A stretch of 5,519 nucleotides of DNA from Candidatus Cloacimonadota bacterium (GTDB lineage Bacteria > Cloacimonadota > Cloacimonadia > Cloacimonadales > WRIO01), in contig JALNXV010000250.1 of assembly GCA_023230175.1 (NCBI GenBank), positions 1 to 5,519 on the forward strand. The letters are read 5' to 3'. The notes beneath the pieces were generated by a model. It was not told the DNA's origin and did not search any database. It worked only from the letters and a program-made list of their open reading frames with translations. The stretch's first letter is position 1. The number at the start of each line of letters is the position of its first letter. A program made the translations under genes and the position numbers. Below are positions 1-5,519 of this stretch, in pieces.

Positions 1-1
1 T

Positions 2-1165
2 TTATACGGTGCAGACGCTGTATATGCCGGTAGTCAAGATTTCAGCCTAAGAGCTAAAGCAGATAATTTCACTCAAGAAGATTTAACAGAAGCAGTTGCT
101 TTTTGTCATAAACATAATAAAAAACTTTTCGTACCATTGAACATTTATGCACACAATAGGCATTACCATAATATGAAGGATTATGTTCTTCAATTAATGA
201 AAGCAAAAATTGATGCTGTGATAGTATCTGATTTAGGTGTTATGGACTTTGTCAAATCATTAGCTCCGGAAATCCCCATTCATATTAGCACACAAGCAAA
301 TGTGTGTTCAATAAACTCAGTTAAAGCATATCAAAAGTTAGGAGCAAAAAGGATTATATTAGCAAGAGAACTAACCTTTAAAGAGATAATTGAAATCAGA
401 CAAGCCTGTCCGGATATTGAATTAGAAATCTTTGTTCACGGGGCAATGTGTATTTCTTATTCAGGCAGATGTTTATTAAGTGCATTCTTTAATAACCGAA
501 GTGCAAATTTAGGTGAATGTACCCAAGTATGTCGATGGAAATATCACCTTATGGAAGAAACCCGACCTAATGAGTTTTTTCCTATAGATGAAGATAAACA
601 TGGATTTTATTTTATGAATTCTAAAGACTTATGTCTTTTTAATCAATTAGAAAATATCTATAAAGCAGGGATTGATAGTGTCAAAATTGAAGGTAGAATG
701 AAAAGTATTTATTATATCTCAGCTATTACTCGAGCTTATAAAACTAAATTAAATAACATAATCAATAATACAAAAATTAATAATGAGTTTTGGAATGCTG
801 AACTTAACAATGTTAGTCATAGAATTTATTCTGAAGGCTTTTTTAATGGTTTCGATGAAAATGACACCCAAAACTATGAAAGTTCCACATACATACGAGA
901 GTACCAATTTGTTGGCAACATCATTAATATTCAAGAAAATAATAATGAAATAATAGTTACAGTAAAATCATACCATAAAATTGAAACAAATGATGAAATT
1001 GAAATCATTTTCCCTGATCATACACAAGATTTAATCATAAAAAATATCACAATCTATAACGAAGACCTAATAGAAATACCCCTTTCAAAACCAAATACAA
1101 TTTTTAAACTTAAATTTTCAAAAATAAAATTACCTGACTTTGGTATAATAAGAAAAAAAATTTAA
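2..1165 (+). CDS. trhP: U32 family protein, TrhP-like tRNA U34 hydroxylation enzyme (5' end cut by window)
   Basis: The reading frame is open from the first bases, so the gene starts before the window; 387 residues are visible. The first visible residues, YGADAVYAG followed by FSLRAKADNF, match the start of the U32 fold, so about 20 residues are missing. The TTG at 137 is an internal Leu codon, not a start. The U32 signature HGAMC-x6-GRC region is at about 146-157. Four cysteines (C150, C157, C173, C177) have the spacing seen in RlhA and TrhP, where such cysteines are linked to an Fe-S cluster. NSKDLC (206-211) and KIEGRMKS (228-235) follow, then a C-terminal beta-rich domain containing QNY and QFVG, as in E. 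coli TrhP (YegQ). It lacks the roughly 50-residue insert of E. coli TrhP after CRW, and so resembles shorter relatives such as B. subtilis YrrO. Known members use prephenate to make 5-hydroxyuridine at tRNA position 34. Older annotations call the family collagenase-like peptidase U32. The TrhP assignment over RlhA is by remembered similarity. Confidence 0.88.
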   Translation, partial: LYGADAVYAGSQDFSLRAKADNFTQEDLTEAVAFCHKHNKKLFVPLNIYAHNRHYHNMKDYVLQLMKAKIDAVIVSDLGVMDFVKSLAPEIPIHISTQANVCSINSVKAYQKLGAKRIILARELTFKEIIEIRQACPDIELEIFVHGAMCISYSGRCLLSAFFNNRSANLGECTQVCRWKYHLMEETRPNEFFPIDEDKHGFYFMNSKDLCLFNQLENIYKAGIDSVKIEGRMKSIYYISAITRAYKTKLNNIINNTKINNEFWNAELNNVSHRIYSEGFFNGFDENDTQNYESSTYIREYQFVGNIINIQENNNEIIVTVKSYHKIETNDEIEIIFPDHTQDLIIKNITIYNEDLIEIPLSKPNTIFKLKFSKIKLPDFGIIRKKI

Positions 1166-1167
1166 AC

Positions 1168-1172
1168 AAGGA
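1168..1172 (+). promoter_or_regulatory. Shine-Dalgarno AAGGA for the 17-codon ORF
   Basis: AAGGA lies just after the trhP stop codon, with a 6-nt spacer to the ATG at 1179. This is close to ideal spacing and is the main evidence that the tiny ORF could be translated. The only comparably good ribosome-binding site in the window precedes the DUF3795 gene. Confidence 0.5.
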
Positions 1173-1178
1173 TTTTTA

Positions 1179-1232
1179 ATGGGTATATTCACAAAAATAC
1201 TCAGATTTGTTATTGAGAAAGGATTAGATTAA
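1179..1232 (+). CDS. Possible 17-residue micro-ORF between trhP and the SPOR gene
   Basis: The ORF runs ATG to TAA and encodes MGIFTKILRFVIEKGLD. It has AAGGA 6 nt upstream, begins 13 nt after the trhP stop, and ends 7 nt before the SPOR-gene ATG. The peptide alternates hydrophobic residues (I3, F4, I7, L8, F10, V11, I12) with charged ones (K5-K6 region, R9, E13, K14, D17), in a pattern compatible with a short amphipathic helix. I recognise no family. Possible roles are a leader peptide that delivers ribosomes to the next gene by translational coupling, a small membrane-associated peptide, or the remnant of a lost gene. A chance ORF in AT-rich DNA cannot be excluded, since it is very short. 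Confidence 0.35.
   Translation: MGIFTKILRFVIEKGLD
1218..1223 (+). promoter_or_regulatory. Distant Shine-Dalgarno-like AAAGGA before the SPOR gene
   Basis: AAAGGA lies inside the end of the micro-ORF, 16 nt before the ATG at 1240. That spacing is longer than usual, so initiation from it is probably weak unless it is helped by ribosomes finishing the micro-ORF. It is the only purine-rich candidate near this start. Confidence 0.25.
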
Positions 1233-1239
1233 TTCTCTA

Positions 1240-2316
1240 ATGAGTAAATTTAAAATTATTTGTATCTTAATGATATTAGCAATTTTTACTTTATTACCGG
1301 CTCAACAAAATGACCTTGCTACAATAGAGACTCTTTATAAAAATGCAAACCTAAATAAAAATAATAAGATATTAATAATTAACCTTTCAGATAATCAAGA
1401 AACTCAATCTGCAAAAATGTACTATGCAGCATTATTAGACAATAATATCCAAAATTCTATACTATTGCATTCTGAAAATTTTTCAAACAATACTCGACAA
1501 CTTTACGGACAACTCTCAGGATTACAGTTAGCTATTATTGACTATATAAACAAAGAATATTCCAAAGCCTTAAATAAATTAGAAAAAATTAACTATAATG
1601 ATATCCCTGATGCTCTATATTGGAAAATAAAAATTACTCAATTATTACAAAATCATCACGAAGCAACTAACCTCTCATTATCTTTTATAAAAAAATTCCC
1701 AAACCATAATAAAATACCTAATATATGGTTAATTGTTTTAGAATCTGCATATTACAATCATAATTTAACGGCTTTTGAAAAATATTTAAATGACTTTGCT
1801 CAATCTACTGAGTTTATAAATTACAAAGCATATTTACTTATTTACCAAGGTATGCTCTACGAAATGATAAATACAAAAGCAAGCATAACTACAGCTATTG
1901 ATATTTATCAAACAATTATTAACAACTTTCCTCAAAGTCAATATCGCATTCAAGCTGAAGACAGACTATTTGCTCTTAATAAACCGGGATCTACAACTAA
2001 TAATACAACTACCCCAATTCCTCCAATATCTCAAATCTCGGCATTCAATAACAAAATTGTTTCAAAATATGAACAATTAGACAAAAACAATTATTATTTA
2101 CAATTTGGTGTATTTAGCACTCAAAAATCAGCAAATAATTACAAAAACATCTTAGATAAAGCTAATATTCCCTGTTTTGTAATCAATAAACCTGTTTCCG
2201 GAAAAACAATGTATGCTGTAATTCAAGGTCCCTTTAATCAAAAACCGGATGCCCTTAATCAACAAAATACATACGACTGCAAAAAATATAAATCTTTTTT
2301 ATTCTTTGTGAATTAA
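1240..2316 (+). CDS. Secreted TPR-like protein with C-terminal SPOR domain
   Basis: This 358-residue protein begins with a likely Sec signal peptide: basic MSKFK, a hydrophobic core at about 6-19 and a plausible cleavage after LLPA (A21). No lipobox Cys follows, so it is probably periplasmic rather than a lipoprotein. Residues about 25-247 are helical and TPR-like, with repeated patterns such as YSKALNKLEKI, EATNLSLSFIKKFP and AIDIYQTIINNFPQSQY. The last of these resembles repeats found in YbgF/BamD-like proteins. A Thr/Pro/Asn-rich linker (about 248-272) leads to a SPOR domain at 285-356 that opens YYLQFGVFSTQKSANNYK and later has MYAVIQGPF. SPOR domains bind denuded glycan strands at division sites or sites of wall remodelling. 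The start is the first possible one, because an in-frame TAG lies at 1225. The stop is 11 nt before mutS, suggesting cotranscription. The precise cellular role is unknown; the SPOR call is firm and the TPR call is inference. Confidence 0.85.
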   Translation: MSKFKIICILMILAIFTLLPAQQNDLATIETLYKNANLNKNNKILIINLSDNQETQSAKMYYAALLDNNIQNSILLHSENFSNNTRQLYGQLSGLQLAIIDYINKEYSKALNKLEKINYNDIPDALYWKIKITQLLQNHHEATNLSLSFIKKFPNHNKIPNIWLIVLESAYYNHNLTAFEKYLNDFAQSTEFINYKAYLLIYQGMLYEMINTKASITTAIDIYQTIINNFPQSQYRIQAEDRLFALNKPGSTTNNTTTPIPPISQISAFNNKIVSKYEQLDKNNYYLQFGVFSTQKSANNYKNILDKANIPCFVINKPVSGKTMYAVIQGPFNQKPDALNQQNTYDCKKYKSFLFFVN

Positions 2317-2327
2317 TTTAATCTATT

Positions 2328-4970
2328 ATGGCAAAAGATAAAGTATCTCCTTTAATGAAACAGTTTTGGGATGTCAAAAATCAACACCCCGACAAAATTA
2401 TTCTATTTAGAATGGGTGACTTTTATGAAACCTTCTATGAAGATGCTAAAATTGCATCCAAAATACTTGGAATAACCTTAACCTCAAGAAATAAAGCAAC
2501 TGAAGACGCTCCTCCTCTTGCCGGTTTCCCATACCATGCCCTTGATACTTATCTTGACAAATTAGTTAAAGCAGGGAAGAAAGTTGTTATTTGTGAACAA
2601 GTAGAAGATCCCAAACAAGCAAAAGGTATCGTCAAAAGAGATATTGTAGAGATTATTACACCCGGTGCAATCTTAGATGAAAAGCTCTTAACTAGTAAAA
2701 ATAATAACTTCTTATGTTCAATCTTTATCGAAAAAGATAAATACAATACAGGCATCTCATTTCTTGATTTATCTACAGGAGATTTTCTCTTTAGTGAATT
2801 CTCTTTAGAGTATTTAAAAGACGAATTACTCAGACAATTACCAAGAGAAATACTAGTTCAAAATCAAGAGAACTATGCCTTTATTGATAAACTAAAACTA
2901 CCTTACCCTCATTCCATAAGTATATTTGAAGATTGGCATTATGAATATGACTTATCTAAAAAAATGCTTAAAAATCATTTTCAAATTCATTCCTTAGAAA
3001 GTATTGGAGCCAGAAACAAGAAAAATGCCATCATTGCGGCGACTGCTGCTCTTAGCTACGTAAAAGACCTCAGAAAAGAAGAGTTGTCTCATATTGCCTC
3101 AATAAGATTTTATTCTATTGACAAATTTATGATGATTGATGAAACTACAAGGAGAAATCTTGAACTCTTTTCTACTATGCGAGATAACACAAAAGAAGGA
3201 AGTCTAATTGATATTATTGATGAAACAAAAACCCCTATGGGATCAAGACAACTTTACCAATGGATGAGTTATCCTCTAATAAATGAACAAGAGATTATTC
3301 TCAGACAAGAAGCTGTTGAAAACTTTAAAACCAATATTGCCTGGACAAAAGATTTAAGAGAAATTTTACAAGAGATTGGAGATTTAAGCCGAATTATCAG
3401 TAAACTGGCAACCTTTAAAGTAAACCCGAGAGATTTACTAACACTCTCAGATTTTTTAGAATCATCTCCTAATATTATCAACATTTTAAATTACTTTAAT
3501 TCAGAGATAATTAACAATCTTAAAGCTAAAATAGGTGATTTTTCTGATATTGTCAGTTTAATTAGGAATACTCTTCTTCCCCATCCTGTTATGACAATCA
3601 CAGAAGGCAATATTATAAATGATAATATACATTCTGAACTTGATGAATTAAGAAAAATTTCTAAAGACGGAAAAGGTTGGATAGCAAGTTTAGAAGATTC
3701 TGAAAGACAAAACACCGGTATTAATAGTCTAAAAATTGGTTTTAACAAAGTCTTTGGCTATTATATTGAAATCACTAATAATCATAAAGACAAAGTTCCT
3801 GAAGATTATATCTGTAAACAAACTCTCGTTAATTGCCAAAGATATATTTCCCCAATCCTCAAAGAACACGAATCCCGTGTCTTAAGTGCAGAAGAAAGAA
3901 TAAAAAATATTGAATATGAAATCTTCTGTGAACTTAGAAAAACTCTAAGTGAAAAAGTAAACATTTTACTTGAATATGTTGATATTATTGCCCAACTTGA
4001 TGTTTTATCTAACTTTGGATTTATAAGTTGGCAAAATAATTACACAAAACCTGTTTATAATAATACAGGCGAATTAATACTCAATTCTTGCCGTCATCCT
4101 GTTATAGAAAAATTATTAACAGAAGAACAATTCATCCCTAATGATGTTTTTCTTAATGAAAAAGATTTTAAAATTGCTCTGATAACCGGTCCTAATATGG
4201 CAGGTAAATCAACCTATCTTAGACAAATTGGGCTATGTATTATTCTTGCTCAGATTGGCTGTTTCATCCCTTGCGATAACGCTTCTTTGCCAATTGTTGA
4301 CAGGGTATTTACCAGAGTTGGAGCCTCCGATAATCTGGCAATGGGACAAAGTACTTTCTTAGTTGAAATGATAGAAACCTCTAATATACTTCATTCTGCA
4401 ACTAATAATTCTCTTATCCTACTCGATGAAATTGGAAGAGGAACAAGTACTTTTGACGGTCTCTCTCTCGCTTGGGCAATTATTGAATATATTCATAATA
4501 ATAAACATATCTCCGCAAAAACTCTTTTCGCTACCCATTATCACGAACTTACCGAACTCGAAAACATCTTAGAGGGTGTTAAAAATTACAACATTTCAGT
4601 CAAAGAATGGAATGATCAAATTGTTTTTGTCAGAAAGATAGAACGCGGTGGTGCAGATCAAAGTTATGGTATTCAGGTTGCACGATTAGCCGGTATTCCA
4701 ACCAAAGTAATCTACAGAGCTAAAGAAATACTCAAGAATCTTGAGGCTATAGAAATCAGTCCTCAAGGCTTAACCGCAAGAATTAAAAAACAACTTAATA
4801 AATCTAAGCAAGTGAACCTCTTTGACTTAATAGTAGAAGATAATGATCATAAAGACAAAAGACTTAATCAACTTAGAGATATGATTATTGATGTTGATAT
4901 TAATAATTTAACCCCACTTCAAGCATTTGAAAAACTATCTGACTTAAAAAACTTTTTACTTGAAGAATAG
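2328..4970 (+). CDS. mutS: DNA mismatch repair ATPase MutS
   Basis: This complete 880-residue MutS1 protein is within the usual 850-900 range. The N-terminal mismatch-reading domain carries GDFYETF, with the Phe-x-Glu wedge at F32 and E34. The connector domain lies at about 125-245. The core/lever region opens with DETTRRNLEL (271-280), and the clamp includes FGYYIEI (from F476). The ABC-type ATPase domain has Walker A GPNMAGKST (621-629), the GASDNLAMGQSTF signature (665-677), Walker B LLDEIGRGT with D700 and E701, and the switch His in ATHYHEL (H737). A beta-clamp-type motif QVNLF (828-832) and a C-terminal helix-turn-helix segment LTPLQAFEKLSDL complete it. It recognises mismatches and small loops as a dimer and recruits MutL, which is not in this window. 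There is no Shine-Dalgarno sequence before the ATG; translation may be coupled to the upstream gene or independent of SD. The motifs give no sign of inactivation. Confidence 0.98.
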   Translation: MAKDKVSPLMKQFWDVKNQHPDKIILFRMGDFYETFYEDAKIASKILGITLTSRNKATEDAPPLAGFPYHALDTYLDKLVKAGKKVVICEQVEDPKQAKGIVKRDIVEIITPGAILDEKLLTSKNNNFLCSIFIEKDKYNTGISFLDLSTGDFLFSEFSLEYLKDELLRQLPREILVQNQENYAFIDKLKLPYPHSISIFEDWHYEYDLSKKMLKNHFQIHSLESIGARNKKNAIIAATAALSYVKDLRKEELSHIASIRFYSIDKFMMIDETTRRNLELFSTMRDNTKEGSLIDIIDETKTPMGSRQLYQWMSYPLINEQEIILRQEAVENFKTNIAWTKDLREILQEIGDLSRIISKLATFKVNPRDLLTLSDFLESSPNIINILNYFNSEIINNLKAKIGDFSDIVSLIRNTLLPHPVMTITEGNIINDNIHSELDELRKISKDGKGWIASLEDSERQNTGINSLKIGFNKVFGYYIEITNNHKDKVPEDYICKQTLVNCQRYISPILKEHESRVLSAEERIKNIEYEIFCELRKTLSEKVNILLEYVDIIAQLDVLSNFGFISWQNNYTKPVYNNTGELILNSCRHPVIEKLLTEEQFIPNDVFLNEKDFKIALITGPNMAGKSTYLRQIGLCIILAQIGCFIPCDNASLPIVDRVFTRVGASDNLAMGQSTFLVEMIETSNILHSATNNSLILLDEIGRGTSTFDGLSLAWAIIEYIHNNKHISAKTLFATHYHELTELENILEGVKNYNISVKEWNDQIVFVRKIERGGADQSYGIQVARLAGIPTKVIYRAKEILKNLEAIEISPQGLTARIKKQLNKSKQVNLFDLIVEDNDHKDKRLNQLRDMIIDVDINNLTPLQAFEKLSDLKNFLLEE

Positions 4971-4975
4971 TGAAT

Positions 4976-4981
4976 AAGGAG
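4976..4981 (+). promoter_or_regulatory. Shine-Dalgarno AAGGAG for the DUF3795 gene
   Basis: AAGGAG lies in the 17-nt gap after mutS, 6 nt before the ATG at 4988. It is a strong site that fixes this start and supports the 95-residue reading over the overlapping ORF in another frame. Confidence 0.75.
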
Positions 4982-4987
4982 TAAAAA

Positions 4988-5275
4988 ATGATAAATCCTT
5001 GTGGTTATGAATGTGATTCAAAATGTCCACATTTTCAAAATACCTGTGAAGGATGTTCAATTATTGAAGGTAAAGTATTTTGGGCAAAATATTATAATAA
5101 AACAACCTGCCCAATATATCAATGTGCAAAGGATAAAGGCTATAAACATTGTGGTTACTGCTCAGACTTACCTTGTAATATCTGGTTTGAAACAAGAGAT
5201 CCATCCATTACTGACGAAAGTATTATTTACAAAGAAATAGAAAAAAGAATCAAACAATTAAAAGCAAATATGTAA
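4988..5275 (+). CDS. DUF3795 domain protein, Cys-rich, probable metal binding
   Basis: This 95-residue protein contains ten cysteines, at positions 5, 9, 13, 20, 23, 41, 46, 55, 58 and 63. They are arranged as CGYECDSKCP, CEGC, CPIYQC, then CGYC and LPC. This arrangement matches the DUF3795 family as I know it, which typically opens CGL-x-C and ends with a C-x-x-C and F/L-PC element. The pattern suggests zinc or Fe-S binding, but the family has no established function. The last 30 residues are a charged, Cys-free helix. There is no signal peptide or membrane segment, so it is probably cytoplasmic. It follows mutS by 17 nt with a strong ribosome-binding site and is likely the last gene of the transcript; the link to mutS may be positional only. 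A longer frame-shifted ORF overlapping it lacks the motif pattern and was left out. Confidence 0.85.
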   Translation: MINPCGYECDSKCPHFQNTCEGCSIIEGKVFWAKYYNKTTCPIYQCAKDKGYKHCGYCSDLPCNIWFETRDPSITDESIIYKEIEKRIKQLKANM

Positions 5276-5347
5276 TAATATCAAACATATTAAACAAATA
5301 CTTTAATAATCTAATAACCACTCTCAAAAAGATTGTTGAATAATTTC
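5276..5347. other. AT-rich non-coding spacer after the DUF3795 gene
   Basis: This stretch holds no ORF of note and no convincing terminator. The only symmetry is a weak AT-only 6-bp stem at 5276-5281 and 5287-5292 with no U-tract. The last part (about 5329-5346) loosely resembles the end of the 92-bp repeat unit that follows. Confidence 0.5.
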
Positions 5348-5352
5348 GTTGA

Positions 5353-5370
5353 GCAAGCATCCTTGCTTGC
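5353..5370. other. Hairpin in repeat copy 1
   Basis: GCAAGCA and TGCTTGC form a perfect 7-bp stem around a TCCT loop. Just outside it an A:A mismatch is followed by a G-C pair. No T-run follows on the + strand (ACTCAAAAAC comes next), so it is not a standard intrinsic terminator in the direction of the upstream genes. Read on the minus strand, the stem is followed by CTCAACGAAATT, which is also not a clean U-tract. Confidence 0.7.
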
Positions 5371-5415
5371 ACTCAAAAACATAAATCACTTGCATCCAAT
5401 ATTTTAGAAAACTAC

Positions 5416-5428
5416 AAGCTGGAAGCTT
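5416..5428. other. Second small hairpin in repeat copy 1
   Basis: AAGCT and AGCTT pair around a GGA loop. CTA and TAG outside could add 3 bp beyond one mismatch. In copy 2 the left arm reads AAACC, which breaks the stem, so this hairpin is less likely to be functional than the first. Confidence 0.4.
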
Positions 5429-5442
5429 ATAGAACATTTGTT

Positions 5443-5464
5443 GTGCGAGCATCCTTGCTTGCAC
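5443..5464. other. Hairpin in repeat copy 2
   Basis: GTGCGAGCA and TGCTTGCAC form a 9-bp stem around the same TCCT loop, with one G-T (G·U in + strand RNA) position. It is 2 bp longer than the perfect stem in copy 1, because the A at 5352 becomes T at 5444 and pairs with A. Confidence 0.7.
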
Positions 5465-5519
5465 TAAAAAACATAAATCATTTACATACAATATTTTAGA
5501 AAACTATAAACCGGAAGCT

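Larger units (their letters stand above)
5348..5519. repeat. Tandem direct repeat, 92-bp period, at least two copies, cut by window edge
   Basis: Positions 5348-5439 form one full unit, and 5440-5519 are the first 80 nt of a second. Aligned without gaps, 71 of the 80 positions agree. The conserved blocks are the AGCATCCTTGCTTGCACT hairpin region, AAAAACATAAATCA, and CAATATTTTAGAAAACTA, followed by GGAAGCT at the window end. The period is not a multiple of 3 and no long ORF crosses it, so it is non-coding. Conservation spans the whole unit, unlike a CRISPR repeat-spacer pattern. The array may continue beyond the window. The family is not recognised; it could be an intergenic repeat or a MITE-like element. 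Confidence 0.9.

Noticed and set aside
137..139. TTG at 137 as the start of the U32 gene
   Set aside because: The frame is open to the window edge and the upstream residues (YGADAVYAG, FSLRA) are conserved U32 sequence, so the TTG is an internal Leu codon.
749..934. Minus-strand ORF within trhP
   Set aside because: It is antisense to a clearly conserved coding region, has no recognisable motif and is explained by AT-rich codon shadowing.
1898..2080. Second + strand ORF inside the SPOR gene
   Set aside because: It lies in an alternative frame of a convincing gene and shows no family features.
2549..3748. Three minus-strand ORFs inside mutS
   Set aside because: All are antisense to conserved MutS domains, and none has a recognisable motif.
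5001..5240. 79-residue ORF overlapping the DUF3795 gene
   Set aside because: The other frame carries the ordered Cys motifs and has AAGGAG correctly spaced; this one has neither.
5276..5292. Intrinsic terminator after the DUF3795 gene
   Set aside because: The stem is 6 bp of A-T pairs only, with no following T-run, and would not be stable enough.
5481..5510. Sigma-70-like promoter in repeat copy 2 (TTTACA, 18-nt spacer, TATAAA)
   Set aside because: The match is fair, but copy 1 reads CTTGCA and TACAAG at the same places, and such matches occur easily by chance in AT-rich DNA; the lineage's promoter consensus is also unknown.
5348..5519. CRISPR array
   Set aside because: The whole 92-bp unit is similar between copies, with no unique spacers between short identical repeats, and no cas genes are in view.

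Overview
The window is an AT-rich stretch (about 30% G+C by eye) from a bacterium. All genes lie on the + strand and are tightly packed, in an operon-like arrangement of mostly housekeeping functions. A Sec signal peptide on a SPOR-domain protein, the lack of a Shine-Dalgarno sequence before mutS, heavy Asn/Ile/Lys codon use and a DUF3795 protein suggest a Gram-negative, possibly anaerobic member of the FCB group, such as Cloacimonadota or Bacteroidota. That placement is inference; the window holds no rRNA or other firm marker.

Layout: (1) The left edge to 1165 is a U32-family protein missing about 20 N-terminal residues, closely resembling TrhP, the tRNA U34 hydroxylation enzyme. (2) Positions 1166-1239 form a short gap containing a 17-codon ORF with a well-placed Shine-Dalgarno sequence; its stop lies 7 nt before the next start. 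(3) Positions 1240-2316 encode a secreted or periplasmic protein with a helical, TPR-like middle, a Thr/Pro/Asn-rich linker and a C-terminal SPOR domain. (4) Positions 2328-4970 encode a complete 880-residue MutS with every diagnostic motif. (5) Positions 4988-5275 encode a small Cys-rich DUF3795 protein. (6) Positions 5276-5519 are non-coding: about 72 nt of plain AT-rich DNA, then at least two head-to-tail copies of a 92-bp repeat that carries a hairpin and runs off the right edge.

The genes do not form an obvious single pathway. They combine tRNA wobble-base modification, envelope/peptidoglycan binding, DNA mismatch repair and an uncharacterised probable metal-binding protein. The 11-nt and 17-nt gaps on either side of mutS suggest cotranscription. 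I see no defence system, transposase, CRISPR array or RNA gene. The two items most worth a second look are the micro-ORF before the SPOR gene and the tandem hairpin repeat at the right end, where substitutions between the copies keep or extend the stem.
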